A stretch of DNA of 64,000 nt from DATBVX01 sp963810775. Lineage in GTDB: Bacteria > Pseudomonadota > Gammaproteobacteria > Steroidobacterales > Steroidobacteraceae. The notes under the pieces were generated by a model that saw nothing but the letters and a program-made list of their open reading frames with translations, searched no databases and was not told the origin of the DNA. Positions 1 to 7,877 of the stretch are shown here, one piece after another. Both the position numbers and the translations under genes were made by a program. Position 1 is the first letter of the stretch, and each line of letters opens with the position of its first letter. The stretch is from the NCBI GenBank assembly GCA_963810775.1, contig CAWEOT010000015.1, positions 496,001-560,000 on the forward strand, written 5' to 3'.

Positions 1-691
1 GGAGCGCATTCATGTTGGCTGCCAGCCCCGTGAGCTCGCGTGGTTGTGAAGCGCTCAGCGAAGCTCGACTCCCCGCCTCCACCTCGCCGATCTCCATCTC
101 AATCTGCCGCAGCGGCCGCAGCGCCCAGCGCAGCAGCAATGCCAACGAGCCAAGCAACAGCACGAACAGCCCCAAGAACCAGCCGAGCATCTGGCTGCGG
201 AATCGCGCCAGCTGTGCTTCGTACGGTGCCAGGCTGGTCGCGACATTAAAGATGAACTCGCGGTTGACCGCCGGTGCGATCTCCCAGTTGATCGACGAGG
301 TCAGCGCCATGACACGCAAGTTGTCGTCGAGCGAGCGCTGCTCGAGACGACGTTCGCCGGCAGGAACCGGACCGCCGAAGTCGACCTTGCTTCCAAGGAG
401 CGACGGCGAGCGCCAGACGAATTTGCCGTCGCGCGTACGAATCTGGGCGTAAAGGCCCGACCCTGGCTGGCGCAGGCGTGTTTCAGCCAATGCGCCTGCA
501 GGCTGCACGTTGCCGTGGTCATCGGGTTCGCAGGCCGCGAGCAGCGCCACCAGCTGCGCATCGAGGAGCTCACCGATGCTGCGCTGACTCAGGTCACGGA
601 ACACCGCATCGAGCGCAGCAATCGTGACTCCGAAAAAAAGGATTAGAAGCAGTGATACCGAGGCCAGCAGTCGCCCGCTGAGCGAGGACAT
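1..691 (-). CDS. Sensor histidine kinase, PhoQ-like (N-terminal part, runs off window)
   Basis: This is the N-terminal 230 residues of a membrane histidine kinase; the catalytic part lies beyond the left edge. I translated it from the ATG at 691, which overlaps the TGA of the response regulator by one base (TGATG), so the two are probably translationally coupled. Visible parts are a first membrane helix (about residues 8-28), a periplasmic sensor loop (about 30-165), a second helix (about 167-187, rich in Leu/Gly/Phe) and the start of a HAMP linker. Pairing with a PhoP-type regulator suggests a PhoQ-like envelope or cation sensor. The ligand cannot be told from this fragment, and the H-box is not in the window. 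Confidence 0.85.
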   Translation of the reverse strand, partial: MSSLSGRLLASVSLLLILFFGVTIAALDAVFRDLSQRSIGELLDAQLVALLAACEPDDHGNVQPAGALAETRLRQPGSGLYAQIRTRDGKFVWRSPSLLGSKVDFGGPVPAGERRLEQRSLDDNLRVMALTSSINWEIAPAVNREFIFNVATSLAPYEAQLARFRSQMLGWFLGLFVLLLGSLALLLRWALRPLRQIEMEIGEVEAGSRASLSASQPRELTGLAANMNAL

Positions 692-1398
692 CAGCCGCCG
701 TCGGCGCGCATGCCCGGCGACTCGGCACGTGCCAGCACCAGGCGGTAGCCGCGCCCGCGCAGCGTCTCGATCGGCTGGCGACTGCCCTCCGGATCGAGCT
801 TGCGGCGCAGGCGGCCGATGAACACTTCAATGACGTTGCTGTCGCGCTCGAAATCCTGGGCGTAGAGCCGCTCCGTGAGCTCGGCTTTCGAGATCACCTC
901 GCCCGCGCGCAGCATCAGGAATTCCAGGATGCGGTATTCGAAGGAGGTCAGGTCGATCACTTTCTCGCCCACCGTGACGATCTGGCTGCGCGTATCGAGG
1001 CTGACGTCGCCACATTGAATCACAGGCTGCGACCAGCCACCCGACCGGCGTAGGAGCGCCTGCACCCGGGCCAGCAGTTCTTGCATGTGGAAGGGCTTCG
1101 CCAGGTAGTCGTCCGAGCCGGACTGCAGTCCTTCGACCTTATCCTGCCAGCGATCCCGAGCCGTGAGGATCAGCACCGGGAAACTCCGACCAGCCTCGCG
1201 CAGTTTGCGGATCAGGTCCATGCCGGGGAGCTTGGGCAAGCCCAGGTCGATGATTGCCAGATCGATTGGATACTCCGTTCCGGCGTACAGACCTTCCTCG
1301 CCATCCGCCGCGGCGTCGACCGTAAAGCCCGCGGCAGTCAGCTGGGTGACCAGCGATTCGCGCAGCGCTTGCTCATCTTCGACGATCAGGATTCGCAT
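691..1398 (-). CDS. OmpR/PhoP-family response regulator
   Basis: This 235-residue two-domain regulator has an N-terminal receiver domain (phospho-acceptor Asp51 in IIDLGLP, Lys101 in YLAKPF, acidic pair in VEDE) and a C-terminal winged helix ending in the typical RGRGYRL segment. I chose the ATG at 1398 over the upstream in-frame TTG at 1407 because GAGGA sits ten bases before the ATG but directly against the TTG. It overlaps the kinase gene downstream and follows the PepSY gene. The PepSY-regulator-kinase order is typical of PhoP/PhoQ-like loci in Xanthomonadales and Pseudomonas (family knowledge). Phosphorylation by the partner kinase should switch its DNA binding. Confidence 0.93.
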   Translation of the reverse strand: MRILIVEDEQALRESLVTQLTAAGFTVDAAADGEEGLYAGTEYPIDLAIIDLGLPKLPGMDLIRKLREAGRSFPVLILTARDRWQDKVEGLQSGSDDYLAKPFHMQELLARVQALLRRSGGWSQPVIQCGDVSLDTRSQIVTVGEKVIDLTSFEYRILEFLMLRAGEVISKAELTERLYAQDFERDSNVIEVFIGRLRRKLDPEGSRQPIETLRGRGYRLVLARAESPGMRADGG

Positions 1399-1428
1399 CG
1401 GGATCAATTCCTCGCTCAGAAACCATGC

Positions 1429-1740
1429 CTAAAGCACCGCACCCGAGTCCGCATCGACGCGCACGGTCCACACCTTGCCGTCCGCGTTGAGCAGTCTCAG
1501 TACATACACGGTGCGTCCATTTTCCTGGCGAGTCTCGGCCCGCACGACCCGGGCGTTGTAGCGTTGCTGCACCATCTGTACCACTGCATCCAGCGACAGC
1601 CCGCCCTGCGCACGCGTCTGCGCGTGCCCGGCGGCCTCTGTCAGCGGCACCGCGCCCTGCCTGTGTGCCGAGGCGGCCCCACAAACGAGGCTGCCGGCCA
1701 GAATCATTAGGGCAAGCGCGGGTACAGGTTGGTTCCTCAC
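1429..1740 (-). CDS. PepSY-domain periplasmic protein
   Basis: A 103-residue protein with a signal peptide (hydrophobic residues about 8-24, cleavage likely after AASA) followed by one PepSY domain of about 60 residues (start ...LSLDAVVQMV, end GKVWTVRVDADSG). PepSY domains are small periplasmic modules often encoded next to PhoPQ-type two-component genes and thought to modulate proteases or sensors. It lies 30 bases upstream of the response regulator on the same strand and is probably the first gene of that operon. Its partner is not known from the sequence. Confidence 0.85.
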   Translation of the reverse strand: MRNQPVPALALMILAGSLVCGAASAHRQGAVPLTEAAGHAQTRAQGGLSLDAVVQMVQQRYNARVVRAETRQENGRTVYVLRLLNADGKVWTVRVDADSGAVL

Positions 1741-1810
1741 ATTCGATCTCGTAGTCGGGTCACGGGCGAGTGCCGGGAAGTGTAGTGTCAGCGTGCATTT
1801 CGCGTAAGCT

Positions 1811-1840
1811 GGGGCGGGCGGAAATTCCTCCGCCCGCCCC
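1811..1840. terminator. Strong 12-bp GC hairpin between glycine-zipper and PepSY genes
   Basis: The arms GGGGCGGGCGGA (1811-1822) and its exact complement (1829-1840) enclose a 6-base loop. On the plus strand it is followed by TTTGTGT; on the minus strand, the direction of both flanking genes, no T-run follows. It lies just past the stop of the glycine-zipper gene. It may stop that transcript or stabilise its 3' end, but it is not a textbook intrinsic terminator for that strand. Confidence 0.5.
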
Positions 1841-1854
1841 TTTGTGTCAATGAT

Positions 1855-2427
1855 CTAGGCCGGCCGGACCGCGACCTGCACTCGCAGGCGCTCACCCGGA
1901 TCGTATGGCAGGCGCGTGGAATATCGCTGCCCGCAATACTCGTAGTCGACCTGATAGCCGTCGAGACGTTCCTCGTAGGTCTGCTCGATGCGCTGATCGC
2001 AGCGCTCGACCTGATACGCCTGCGGTTGCGAGTAACCATACTGCGCCTGGCGCCGCGCACCTGCGTCGTGGCCAAGCGCCGAACCGATCAGCACACCCGC
2101 GACAGTCGCCGCGCTCTTGCCGCGCCCGCTGCCGAACTGGTGGCCGATCGCACCGCCAATCAGACCACCAACGATCGTGGGGCCCGCGAGGCTCGAATAG
2201 GATCGTTGCGGCTGGTCATAACGAGTCTCCATCCAGCACTCGCGTCGCGGAACGTCCACACGTACCTGGCGAACAATCGGCTCGACGTGGATCACGCGCG
2301 CGTAGTCATAGCCCGCGTTCCCTCCGCGCGATGGGCCATACGGCTGGCCGTGTTTCGGGTCCGCAAGGGCCGCGGGCGCAGCCAGCACGGAGGCCACTAC
2401 AGCGTAAGTCATTATTCGCGTAAACAT
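1855..2427 (-). CDS. Glycine-zipper 2TM-domain envelope protein
   Basis: A 190-residue exported protein with a signal peptide (cleavage about residue 22, after ALA). The centre (about 86-119) is a glycine-zipper double-helix segment, with GGLIGGAIG and GVLIGSALG halves separated by a short polar turn, like the Rickettsia 17-kDa antigen/YmgG-type 2TM family. Both flanks are rich in Tyr, Gln and Arg, and there are four cysteines outside the signal (Cys64, Cys149, Cys164 region), possibly disulphide-forming. No lipobox is seen. Such proteins sit in the outer membrane or periplasm; the exact role is unknown. It is monocistronic on the minus strand, followed by a strong hairpin. Confidence 0.8.
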   Translation of the reverse strand: MFTRIMTYAVVASVLAAPAALADPKHGQPYGPSRGGNAGYDYARVIHVEPIVRQVRVDVPRRECWMETRYDQPQRSYSSLAGPTIVGGLIGGAIGHQFGSGRGKSAATVAGVLIGSALGHDAGARRQAQYGYSQPQAYQVERCDQRIEQTYEERLDGYQVDYEYCGQRYSTRLPYDPGERLRVQVAVRPA

Positions 2428-2545
2428 CTCAGGCTCCTTTGCGCTCGGACGGCGTCATCCCGTCATCGCGAGCGTGGGAGCCAAGCTAAAGCAGGCACTC
2501 TGAATGATGACTGAACCCGTTCCCGGGCCGGAAAAAAGGGCGAAC

Positions 2546-3349
2546 TCAGTCCTGTTTCAGCGCGGATTTGGCTTCATTCCACAGCACGTCGAACTCTGTG
2601 GCGCTGACATCCTCCAGCCTTCGTCCGCTGGCACGTACGCGTCCTTCCAGGTGCCGAAAACGTTGCTCGAAACGCGCATTGCTCGAGCGCAAGGCGGCTT
2701 CCGCATCGACACCCAGATGTCGCGCCAGGTTGACAATGGCGAGCAGCACGTCCCCGAGTTCGGCATGGCGCTCGGCGCTGCGATCGGAGCCTGGCTCGAT
2801 CGCGTCGAGCTCGCCCAGCTCCTCATCGATCTTGGCGCGGGCACCGCGCCAATCGGCCCAGTCAAATCCGACGCTGGCTGCGCGCTTGCCCACCTTGACA
2901 GCGCGCGTTAACGCCGGCAGCCCGATAGCGATCCCATCGAGAATGCTGCCGGCTTCACCGGCCGCGCGCTCGCGTTTCTTGTGCTCCTCCCAGGCGCGCG
3001 ACTGGTCCGCAGAGCTGGCGATGCGCTCATCGCCGAAGACGTGAGGGTGGCGGCGCGTCAGCTTGTCGCAGATCGCAGCCACGACATCGCTGAATTCGAA
3101 CTGGTGTGCCTCCTGGGCCATGCGTGCATGGAAGACAACCTGGAGCAGCAGATCGCCAAGCTCATCGCACAACTGCGCCGGATTGCCACGCTCGATGGCA
3201 TCGGCAACTTCATACGCCTCTTCGATGGTGTACGGGGCAAGCGTTGCGAAGGTCTGTTCCTGGTCCCACGGACAGCCGCCATCGCGCGAACGCAGCCGCG
3301 CCATGATCCGCAGCAGCTCATCGATTGCTCTCGGCCCGCGCTCGCTCAT
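2546..3349 (-). CDS. mazG: Nucleoside triphosphate pyrophosphohydrolase MazG
   Basis: This 267-residue protein has two tandem MazG all-alpha NTP-pyrophosphatase domains. The N-terminal one carries the metal-binding EEAYEVADAI ... DELGDLLLQVVFHA helix pair (about residues 38-76); the second has KIDEELGEL ... AELGDVLLAIVNLA. MazG hydrolyses (d)NTPs to monophosphate and pyrophosphate and cleans the nucleotide pool; length and the opening GCPWDQEQTF match E. coli MazG. Its ATG overlaps the stop of the CoA pyrophosphatase gene by four bases (ATGA). It is the last gene of a fumC-nudL-mazG operon, two of whose members are nucleotide-sanitation enzymes. Confidence 0.96.
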   Translation of the reverse strand: MSERGPRAIDELLRIMARLRSRDGGCPWDQEQTFATLAPYTIEEAYEVADAIERGNPAQLCDELGDLLLQVVFHARMAQEAHQFEFSDVVAAICDKLTRRHPHVFGDERIASSADQSRAWEEHKKRERAAGEAGSILDGIAIGLPALTRAVKVGKRAASVGFDWADWRGARAKIDEELGELDAIEPGSDRSAERHAELGDVLLAIVNLARHLGVDAEAALRSSNARFEQRFRHLEGRVRASGRRLEDVSATEFDVLWNEAKSALKQD

Positions 3350-4014
3350 TCGCGCAGCAGGCGATAGAGCGTCATGAGCATTCCAGCGGTCGCACCCCAG
3401 ATGTTGCGCGCGCCGTAAGGAATGTCGTAAACCTCGATCTCACCCTCACCGAGTTGCCGTCGTCGCGCTTTGTGATGGGTGGGATCCAGCACGAACCGCA
3501 GCGGAACCTCGAAAGCTTCAGTGACTTCAGTAGTGTCGAGCTTGAGCTCGAAACCCGGACGGACGAACCCGACCACGGGCGTCACACGATAGCCGCTGAT
3601 GATCAAGTGGTCGGGCAGATAGCCGACGACCTCGACGAAACCTCGCTCGAGCCCGATTTCCTCCTCCGTCTCGCGCAGTGCGGCTTCGAGCGCGTCGGCA
3701 TCGCTCGGCTCCAGGCGTCCTCCGGGAAAACTGATCTGGCCCGGATGGTGCTTGAGATCAGCTCCCCGCTGGGTGAGCAGCACCGTCAGCCCGCCGGGAT
3801 GATCGACAATTGGTACCAGGACGGCAGCAGGCGTCGGCTCTGCGGGGATCAGGTGGTGGAAACGAGTGGTCAGCTCTGGAGGCAACCCCGCCAGCCACGG
3901 ATCGCGCGCATGAGTGCCCGGGCCGGTATCGGCCAGCCGAGCGCGAATGCGGGCGCGCAACAGGTCATCGCCCGGCAACGGCGTGGTACCTGCGCTCCCG
4001 ATCGAGCGGCTCAT
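3346..4014 (-). CDS. nudL: NUDIX CoA pyrophosphatase, NudL-like
   Basis: A 222-residue NUDIX hydrolase. The Nudix box is complete: GGRLEPSDADALEAALRETE followed by EEIGL (about residues 92-115). Just before it is the CoA-pyrophosphatase signature LLTQRGADLKHHPGQISFPG, which marks the NudL/PCD1 group that splits CoA and acyl-CoA to phosphopantetheine and 3',5'-ADP. The ATG overlaps the fumC stop by four bases. The ribosome-binding site lies inside the fumC codons for its terminal glycine run, so translation is probably coupled to fumC. Its own stop overlaps the mazG start in the same way. Confidence 0.9.
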   Translation of the reverse strand: MSRSIGSAGTTPLPGDDLLRARIRARLADTGPGTHARDPWLAGLPPELTTRFHHLIPAEPTPAAVLVPIVDHPGGLTVLLTQRGADLKHHPGQISFPGGRLEPSDADALEAALRETEEEIGLERGFVEVVGYLPDHLIISGYRVTPVVGFVRPGFELKLDTTEVTEAFEVPLRFVLDPTHHKARRRQLGEGEIEVYDIPYGARNIWGATAGMLMTLYRLLRE

Positions 4015-5417
4015 CCGCCGCCGCCCCCGCCTCCCTTGATGCCGCCGCGGGTCAGATCGCGGGGGTCGAGCAGCTTCTTGAGTTCCTCGGCGCCGAGATC
4101 CGTCATCTTCTGTGCGACTTCGCGTATTGGTTTGCCTTCTGCATAGGCTTTCTTAGCAATGGCCGCGCCCTTCTCATAACCGATGACCGGATTGAGCGCG
4201 GTTACCAGGATCGGATTGCGCTCGAGCGCTTCAGCGATGTGCGCCTGATTGACGGTGAAACCTGCGATGGCATCGTCCGCCAGTGCCCGCGCGCCGCTCG
4301 CCAGCAACTCCAGGCTCTGCAGCAGGTTGTAGGCGATGACAGGAAGCATGACGTTGAGCTGGAAATTGCCCGCCTGCCCGCCCACCGTGATCGTCAAATC
4401 ATTACCGATGACCTGCGCAGCAATCATCGCGACCGCCTCGGGAATTACGGGATTCACCTTCCCGGGCATGATGCTGCTACCGGGCTGAAGCGCCGGCAGA
4501 GCGATCTCTGCGAGCCCGGCCAGTGGCCCACTGTTCATCCAGCGCAGGTCGTTTGCGATCTTCGTGAGGCTCACGGCCAGGACCTTGAGTTGGCCGGAGA
4601 GCTCGACAGCAGTGTCCTGGCAGCTCAGCGCTTCGAAGTAGTCGCGGCTCGCCGTAAACGCCAGTCCCGTGCCTTGAGCCAATTTCGCCGCAAAACGCTG
4701 GCCGAATTTCGGATGCGCGTTAATGCCTGTGCCGACCGCCGTGCCGCCCTGTGCCAGCGCCAGGAGGCGTGATTTGCCCGACTCGAGACGCGCGATGTCG
4801 TTGCCGATCTGCGAGCGCCAGCCCCCGAGTTCCTGTCCCAGCGTCACCGGCATCGCATCCATGAGATGAGTTCGACCGGTCTTGACGACATCAGCCAGCT
4901 CTACCGCCTTGCGGTCGAGTGTTGCATGCAGATGGCGCAGAGCCGGCAGGAGCTTGTGCTCCAGCTCAAGCGCGGCACTCACATGGATTGCCGTGGGTAT
5001 CACGTCGTTGCTGCTCTGACCCATGTTGACGTGATCGTTCGGGTGAACGTCGCGCCTCGCTGCGCTGCGCGCGAGGTGTGCGATCACCTCGTTGGCATTC
5101 ATGTTTGAGCTGGTGCCCGAGCCGGTCTGAAACACATCGACAGGAAAGTGGGCGTCGTGGTGACCCTCACTGACCTCGCGCGCAGCCTTGCCGATTGCCG
5201 CGCCGAGTGTGGCATCGAGCTCGCCGAGTTCCTGGTTGGCGGCCGCTGCAGCCTCCTTGATCAGGCCCAGTGCGCGAATGAATGCGCGTGGCATCCTCAA
5301 GCCACTCAGCGGAAAGTTCTGCACGGCACGCTGCGTCTGGGCGCCCCAGAGCGCATCGGCCGGAACCCGCAGCTCTCCCATGCTGTCGCGTTCGATCCTG
5401 ACTTTCTGCTCCGACAT
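4011..5417 (-). CDS. fumC: Fumarate hydratase, class II
   Basis: This 468-residue member of the fumarase/aspartase superfamily interconverts fumarate and malate in the TCA cycle without an Fe-S cluster. It shows the superfamily signature GSSIMPGKVNP (catalytic loop) and the TGSGTSSNMN and SSNDVIPT substrate-binding segments. The ATG at 5417 (MSEQKVRIERDSMGELRVP) is preferred over an upstream in-frame extension, because GAGG precedes it and fumarases start here. The C terminus ends unusually in a run of seven glycines right before the stop, on DNA that also serves as the nudL ribosome-binding region. It is divergent from purB, with a 117-base shared intergenic region. Confidence 0.96.
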   Translation of the reverse strand: MSEQKVRIERDSMGELRVPADALWGAQTQRAVQNFPLSGLRMPRAFIRALGLIKEAAAAANQELGELDATLGAAIGKAAREVSEGHHDAHFPVDVFQTGSGTSSNMNANEVIAHLARSAARRDVHPNDHVNMGQSSNDVIPTAIHVSAALELEHKLLPALRHLHATLDRKAVELADVVKTGRTHLMDAMPVTLGQELGGWRSQIGNDIARLESGKSRLLALAQGGTAVGTGINAHPKFGQRFAAKLAQGTGLAFTASRDYFEALSCQDTAVELSGQLKVLAVSLTKIANDLRWMNSGPLAGLAEIALPALQPGSSIMPGKVNPVIPEAVAMIAAQVIGNDLTITVGGQAGNFQLNVMLPVIAYNLLQSLELLASGARALADDAIAGFTVNQAHIAEALERNPILVTALNPVIGYEKGAAIAKKAYAEGKPIREVAQKMTDLGAEELKKLLDPRDLTRGGIKGGGGGGG

Positions 5418-5495
5418 GTGGGGACCTCGATGCATACGAGTGCCGCCGCAAAGCGGGCGAACGCACGCGGTGAAGGCCGTGTGCAGCACTTGCGG

Positions 5496-5501
5496 TATGA
5501 T
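5496..5501 (+). promoter_or_regulatory. Candidate -10 box for purB
   Basis: TATGAT lies 33 bases upstream of the purB ATG, in the 117-base region between the divergent fumC and purB starts. No convincing -35 hexamer is seen at 16-18 bases. Base composition here is locally lower in GC than the genes. Confidence 0.3.
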
Positions 5502-5534
5502 GCTGCATCCTAGCACTTGCGCCGGACACCGGTC

Positions 5535-6893
5535 ATGACCTCACCCGAGCTCGAGGCGCTTTCACCTGTCGATGGCCGCTACGCCGCGCAACTTCCAGGG
5601 CTGCGCGCGCTGTGCAGTGAGGCCGGACTGATTCGTCAGCGCGTACGTGTGGAAGCGGTGTGGTGGCAGCAGCTCTGCGCCGACCCGCGCGCGCAGGGCA
5701 TTGCCGAGCGCCTGCAGGCCGAAGTGCAGCGCCTGGCGACTGATCCGGACGCCGTCGAACCCGACGCGGTCAAGGCAATCGAGAAGCGGATCAATCACGA
5801 CGTGAAGGCGGTGGAGTACTACGTGCGCCAGCGCCTCAAGGGAGCCGGGGCCACGCCCGCACAACTCGAGCTGGTGCACTTCGGTTGCACGTCCGAGGAC
5901 ATCAACAACCTTTCCTACGCGCTGATGTTGCGGGAAGCGCGTGCAAGCCAACTGCTGCCGGCCATGTCGAAGCTCACGGAGCAGCTACGAGAGCTGGCGC
6001 ACGAATACGCGGCCACACCGATGCTCGCGCGCACCCACGGACAGCCGGCGAGCCCGACGACGCTGGGCAAGGAGCTGGCAAATTTCGTGGCGCGCCTCGA
6101 CCGGCAGCAAACCGCCTGGGCAGAAGTGCGCGTGCTCGGAAAGTTCAACGGTGCCGTGGGCAATTTCAATGCACATGTCGCGGGTATGCCGGACGTCGAC
6201 TGGCTGAAGCTCAGCCGCAGCCTGGTCGAATCGCTGAGCCTGGAATGGAACGCCTATTCAACGCAAATCGAGGCCCATGACTGGATCGCTGAGTACTGCG
6301 ATGCGCTGGCGCGGCACAACACGGTCCTCATCGACCTGTGTCGCGATTTGTGGGGCTACATTTCACTCGGCTATTTCCGACAGCGCGTCGTCGCCCAGGA
6401 GGTCGGCTCCTCGACCATGCCGCATAAGGTGAACCCGATCGACTTCGAAAATGCCGAGGGCAATCTCGGTCTCGCCAATGCGCTGCTGCGCCACTTTGCC
6501 GAGAAACTTCCCGTGTCACGCTGGCAACGCGACCTCACCGATTCCACGGTGCTGCGTAATCTCGGGGTGGCGCTCGGGCATTCCCTGCTGGCGGTGCAGG
6601 CGGTGCAACGAGGGCTGTCGCGACTCGAGGTGGATGCGCAAAGGCTCGCGGACGATATCGACAACTCGTGGGAAGTCCTCGCCGAGGCCGTGCAGACCGT
6701 GATGCGAGCTGCGGGAATTCCCGATGGCTACGAACGACTCAAGGATTTCTCGCGCGGACGCACGGTGGACCGCGAGCAATTGCGCGCCTTCATCGCGACA
6801 TTGGATTTGCCCGAAGACGCACGTCGGCGTTTGCTTGAACTGACACCGCAACGCTATCTCGGGCTCGCGACGCAGCTCGCGCGCGAGATCTAG
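5535..6893 (+). CDS. purB: Adenylosuccinate lyase
   Basis: A 452-residue enzyme that removes fumarate from SAICAR and from adenylosuccinate in purine synthesis. The N terminus SPVDGRYA, the signature GSSTMPHKVNPIDFENAEGN (catalytic Ser loop, about residue 295) and the TSEDINNL and ARTHGQPASPTT segments are all of the E. coli-type PurB. The ATG at 5535 is preferred over the TTG at 5517. It ends in TAG at 6891, after which the same frame stays open for 149 codons and encodes an acetyltransferase. The purB-nudJ-mnmA neighbourhood is shared with E. coli, but hflD, which sits between mnmA and purB there, is absent. Confidence 0.97.
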   Translation: MTSPELEALSPVDGRYAAQLPGLRALCSEAGLIRQRVRVEAVWWQQLCADPRAQGIAERLQAEVQRLATDPDAVEPDAVKAIEKRINHDVKAVEYYVRQRLKGAGATPAQLELVHFGCTSEDINNLSYALMLREARASQLLPAMSKLTEQLRELAHEYAATPMLARTHGQPASPTTLGKELANFVARLDRQQTAWAEVRVLGKFNGAVGNFNAHVAGMPDVDWLKLSRSLVESLSLEWNAYSTQIEAHDWIAEYCDALARHNTVLIDLCRDLWGYISLGYFRQRVVAQEVGSSTMPHKVNPIDFENAEGNLGLANALLRHFAEKLPVSRWQRDLTDSTVLRNLGVALGHSLLAVQAVQRGLSRLEVDAQRLADDIDNSWEVLAEAVQTVMRAAGIPDGYERLKDFSRGRTVDREQLRAFIATLDLPEDARRRLLELTPQRYLGLATQLAREI

Positions 6894-6908
6894 AGTTTCT
6901 CGAGATCC

Positions 6909-7343
6909 ATCGACACAAATTTCACCATCGTCCCTGCCACCTGGCTGCAAGATCGCGAAGCTCTGCAGCAGGTCCGTCGTGTTGTTTTCATCGTCGAACA
7001 GCAAGTTCCCGAGCAGGAAGAGTGGGATAGCGCTGACCCGACCTCTCTGCATGCCCTCGCCCTCAGGGCGAAACGTGACGCAGTTGGCACGGGCCGTCTG
7101 GAACCCAACGGTAAGATTGGGCGCCTCGCAGTCCTGAGGGAGTATCGTGGACTGGGCGTCGGGCAAGGACTTCTGGAGTGGCTCGTGGGGCAAGCGCGCC
7201 GTCAAGGACTCGAAACCGTCTATCTGCATGCGCAGGTTCACGCTTTGCAGTTCTACCTGCGTCACGGTTTTCTTCCGCAAGGACCCGAATTCGATGAGGT
7301 CGGCATCCCTCATCAGCGTATGAGTCGCAAGGTCGCCAGGTAA
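6909..7343 (+). CDS. GNAT-family acetyltransferase without a canonical start codon
   Basis: I found this frame by hand. It runs in phase with purB after its TAG and contains no ATG, GTG or TTG before the domain begins. The translation from the ATC at 6909 is a complete GNAT domain of 144 residues: FTIVPATW beta-1, the helix VRRVVFIVEQQVPEQEEWD, the acetyl-CoA loop IGRLAVLREYRGLGVGQG, and a closing YLRHGF segment. It resembles ElaA/YjcF-type N-acetyltransferases; the substrate is unknown. Translation could begin at the rare AUC codon, come from amber read-through of purB (a PurB-GNAT fusion), or the ATG may have been lost by mutation or sequencing error. The next gene starts one base after its TAA. 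Confidence 0.7.
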   Translation: MDTNFTIVPATWLQDREALQQVRRVVFIVEQQVPEQEEWDSADPTSLHALALRAKRDAVGTGRLEPNGKIGRLAVLREYRGLGVGQGLLEWLVGQARRQGLETVYLHAQVHALQFYLRHGFLPQGPEFDEVGIPHQRMSRKVAR

Positions 7344-7344
7344 C

Positions 7345-7845
7345 ATGGGCACCGTGATCGAGGCCAGCAATTCGCGCAGCATCCTCACTTCGCTCGATGA
7401 GGTGCGCGGGGCGGTTGTCGAGGTCGCTTCGACCGCACGGCGCAACCTGAGCATCTATACCCCGGATCTCGAGCCGCAACTGTACGATCAGCACGCCTTT
7501 CTCGAAGTGGTCAAACGTCTTGTCCTGGCGCGCGGCTATGCCCGTGTGCGCGTGCTGATCTCTGAACCCTCGCGCACCATCCGTGAAGGCAACCGTTTCC
7601 TCGCGATGGGCCGGCGGCTCACGACCTACATCGATCTGCGCAATGTGCACGTCGATTGCCGCAACAATGCCGCGGCGTTCCTGATCGCCGACGACCGTGC
7701 ATTGGTCTATCGGCTGCAGGCCACTCGTTGGGACGGGATGGCCGAGCTCAACGACACTGCTATTGCCCGCAAGTACCTCAGCTATTTCGACGAAATCTGG
7801 CGCGCCAGCGAGCCCGAACCTGAAATTCGCATGATGCGCGGCTGA
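7345..7845 (+). CDS. DUF7931-like (phospholipase D-fold-like) protein
   Basis: A 166-residue soluble protein without a signal peptide. The layout looks like half of a phospholipase D-type fold: an N-terminal strand LSIYTPDLEPQLYD, a central ARVRVLISEPSRTIREGNRF and a later AAFLIADDRALVYRLQ. It lacks a clear HxKxxxxD catalytic motif, so it is probably not an active PLD. Proteins of this kind (DUF7931) occur next to or fused with GNAT acetyltransferases in gammaproteobacteria (family recollection, not a search). Here it starts one base after the stop of a GNAT frame. It may assist that enzyme; the function is unknown. Confidence 0.65.
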   Translation: MGTVIEASNSRSILTSLDEVRGAVVEVASTARRNLSIYTPDLEPQLYDQHAFLEVVKRLVLARGYARVRVLISEPSRTIREGNRFLAMGRRLTTYIDLRNVHVDCRNNAAAFLIADDRALVYRLQATRWDGMAELNDTAIARKYLSYFDEIWRASEPEPEIRMMRG

Positions 7846-7877
7846 GCCTCGGAGTCTCTTCACGCGATGATCCGTCG

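Noticed and set aside
7345..7845. Active phospholipase D
   Set aside because: The fold resembles half a PLD, but the HxKxxxxD catalytic motif is not present, so I kept the neutral DUF7931-like call.
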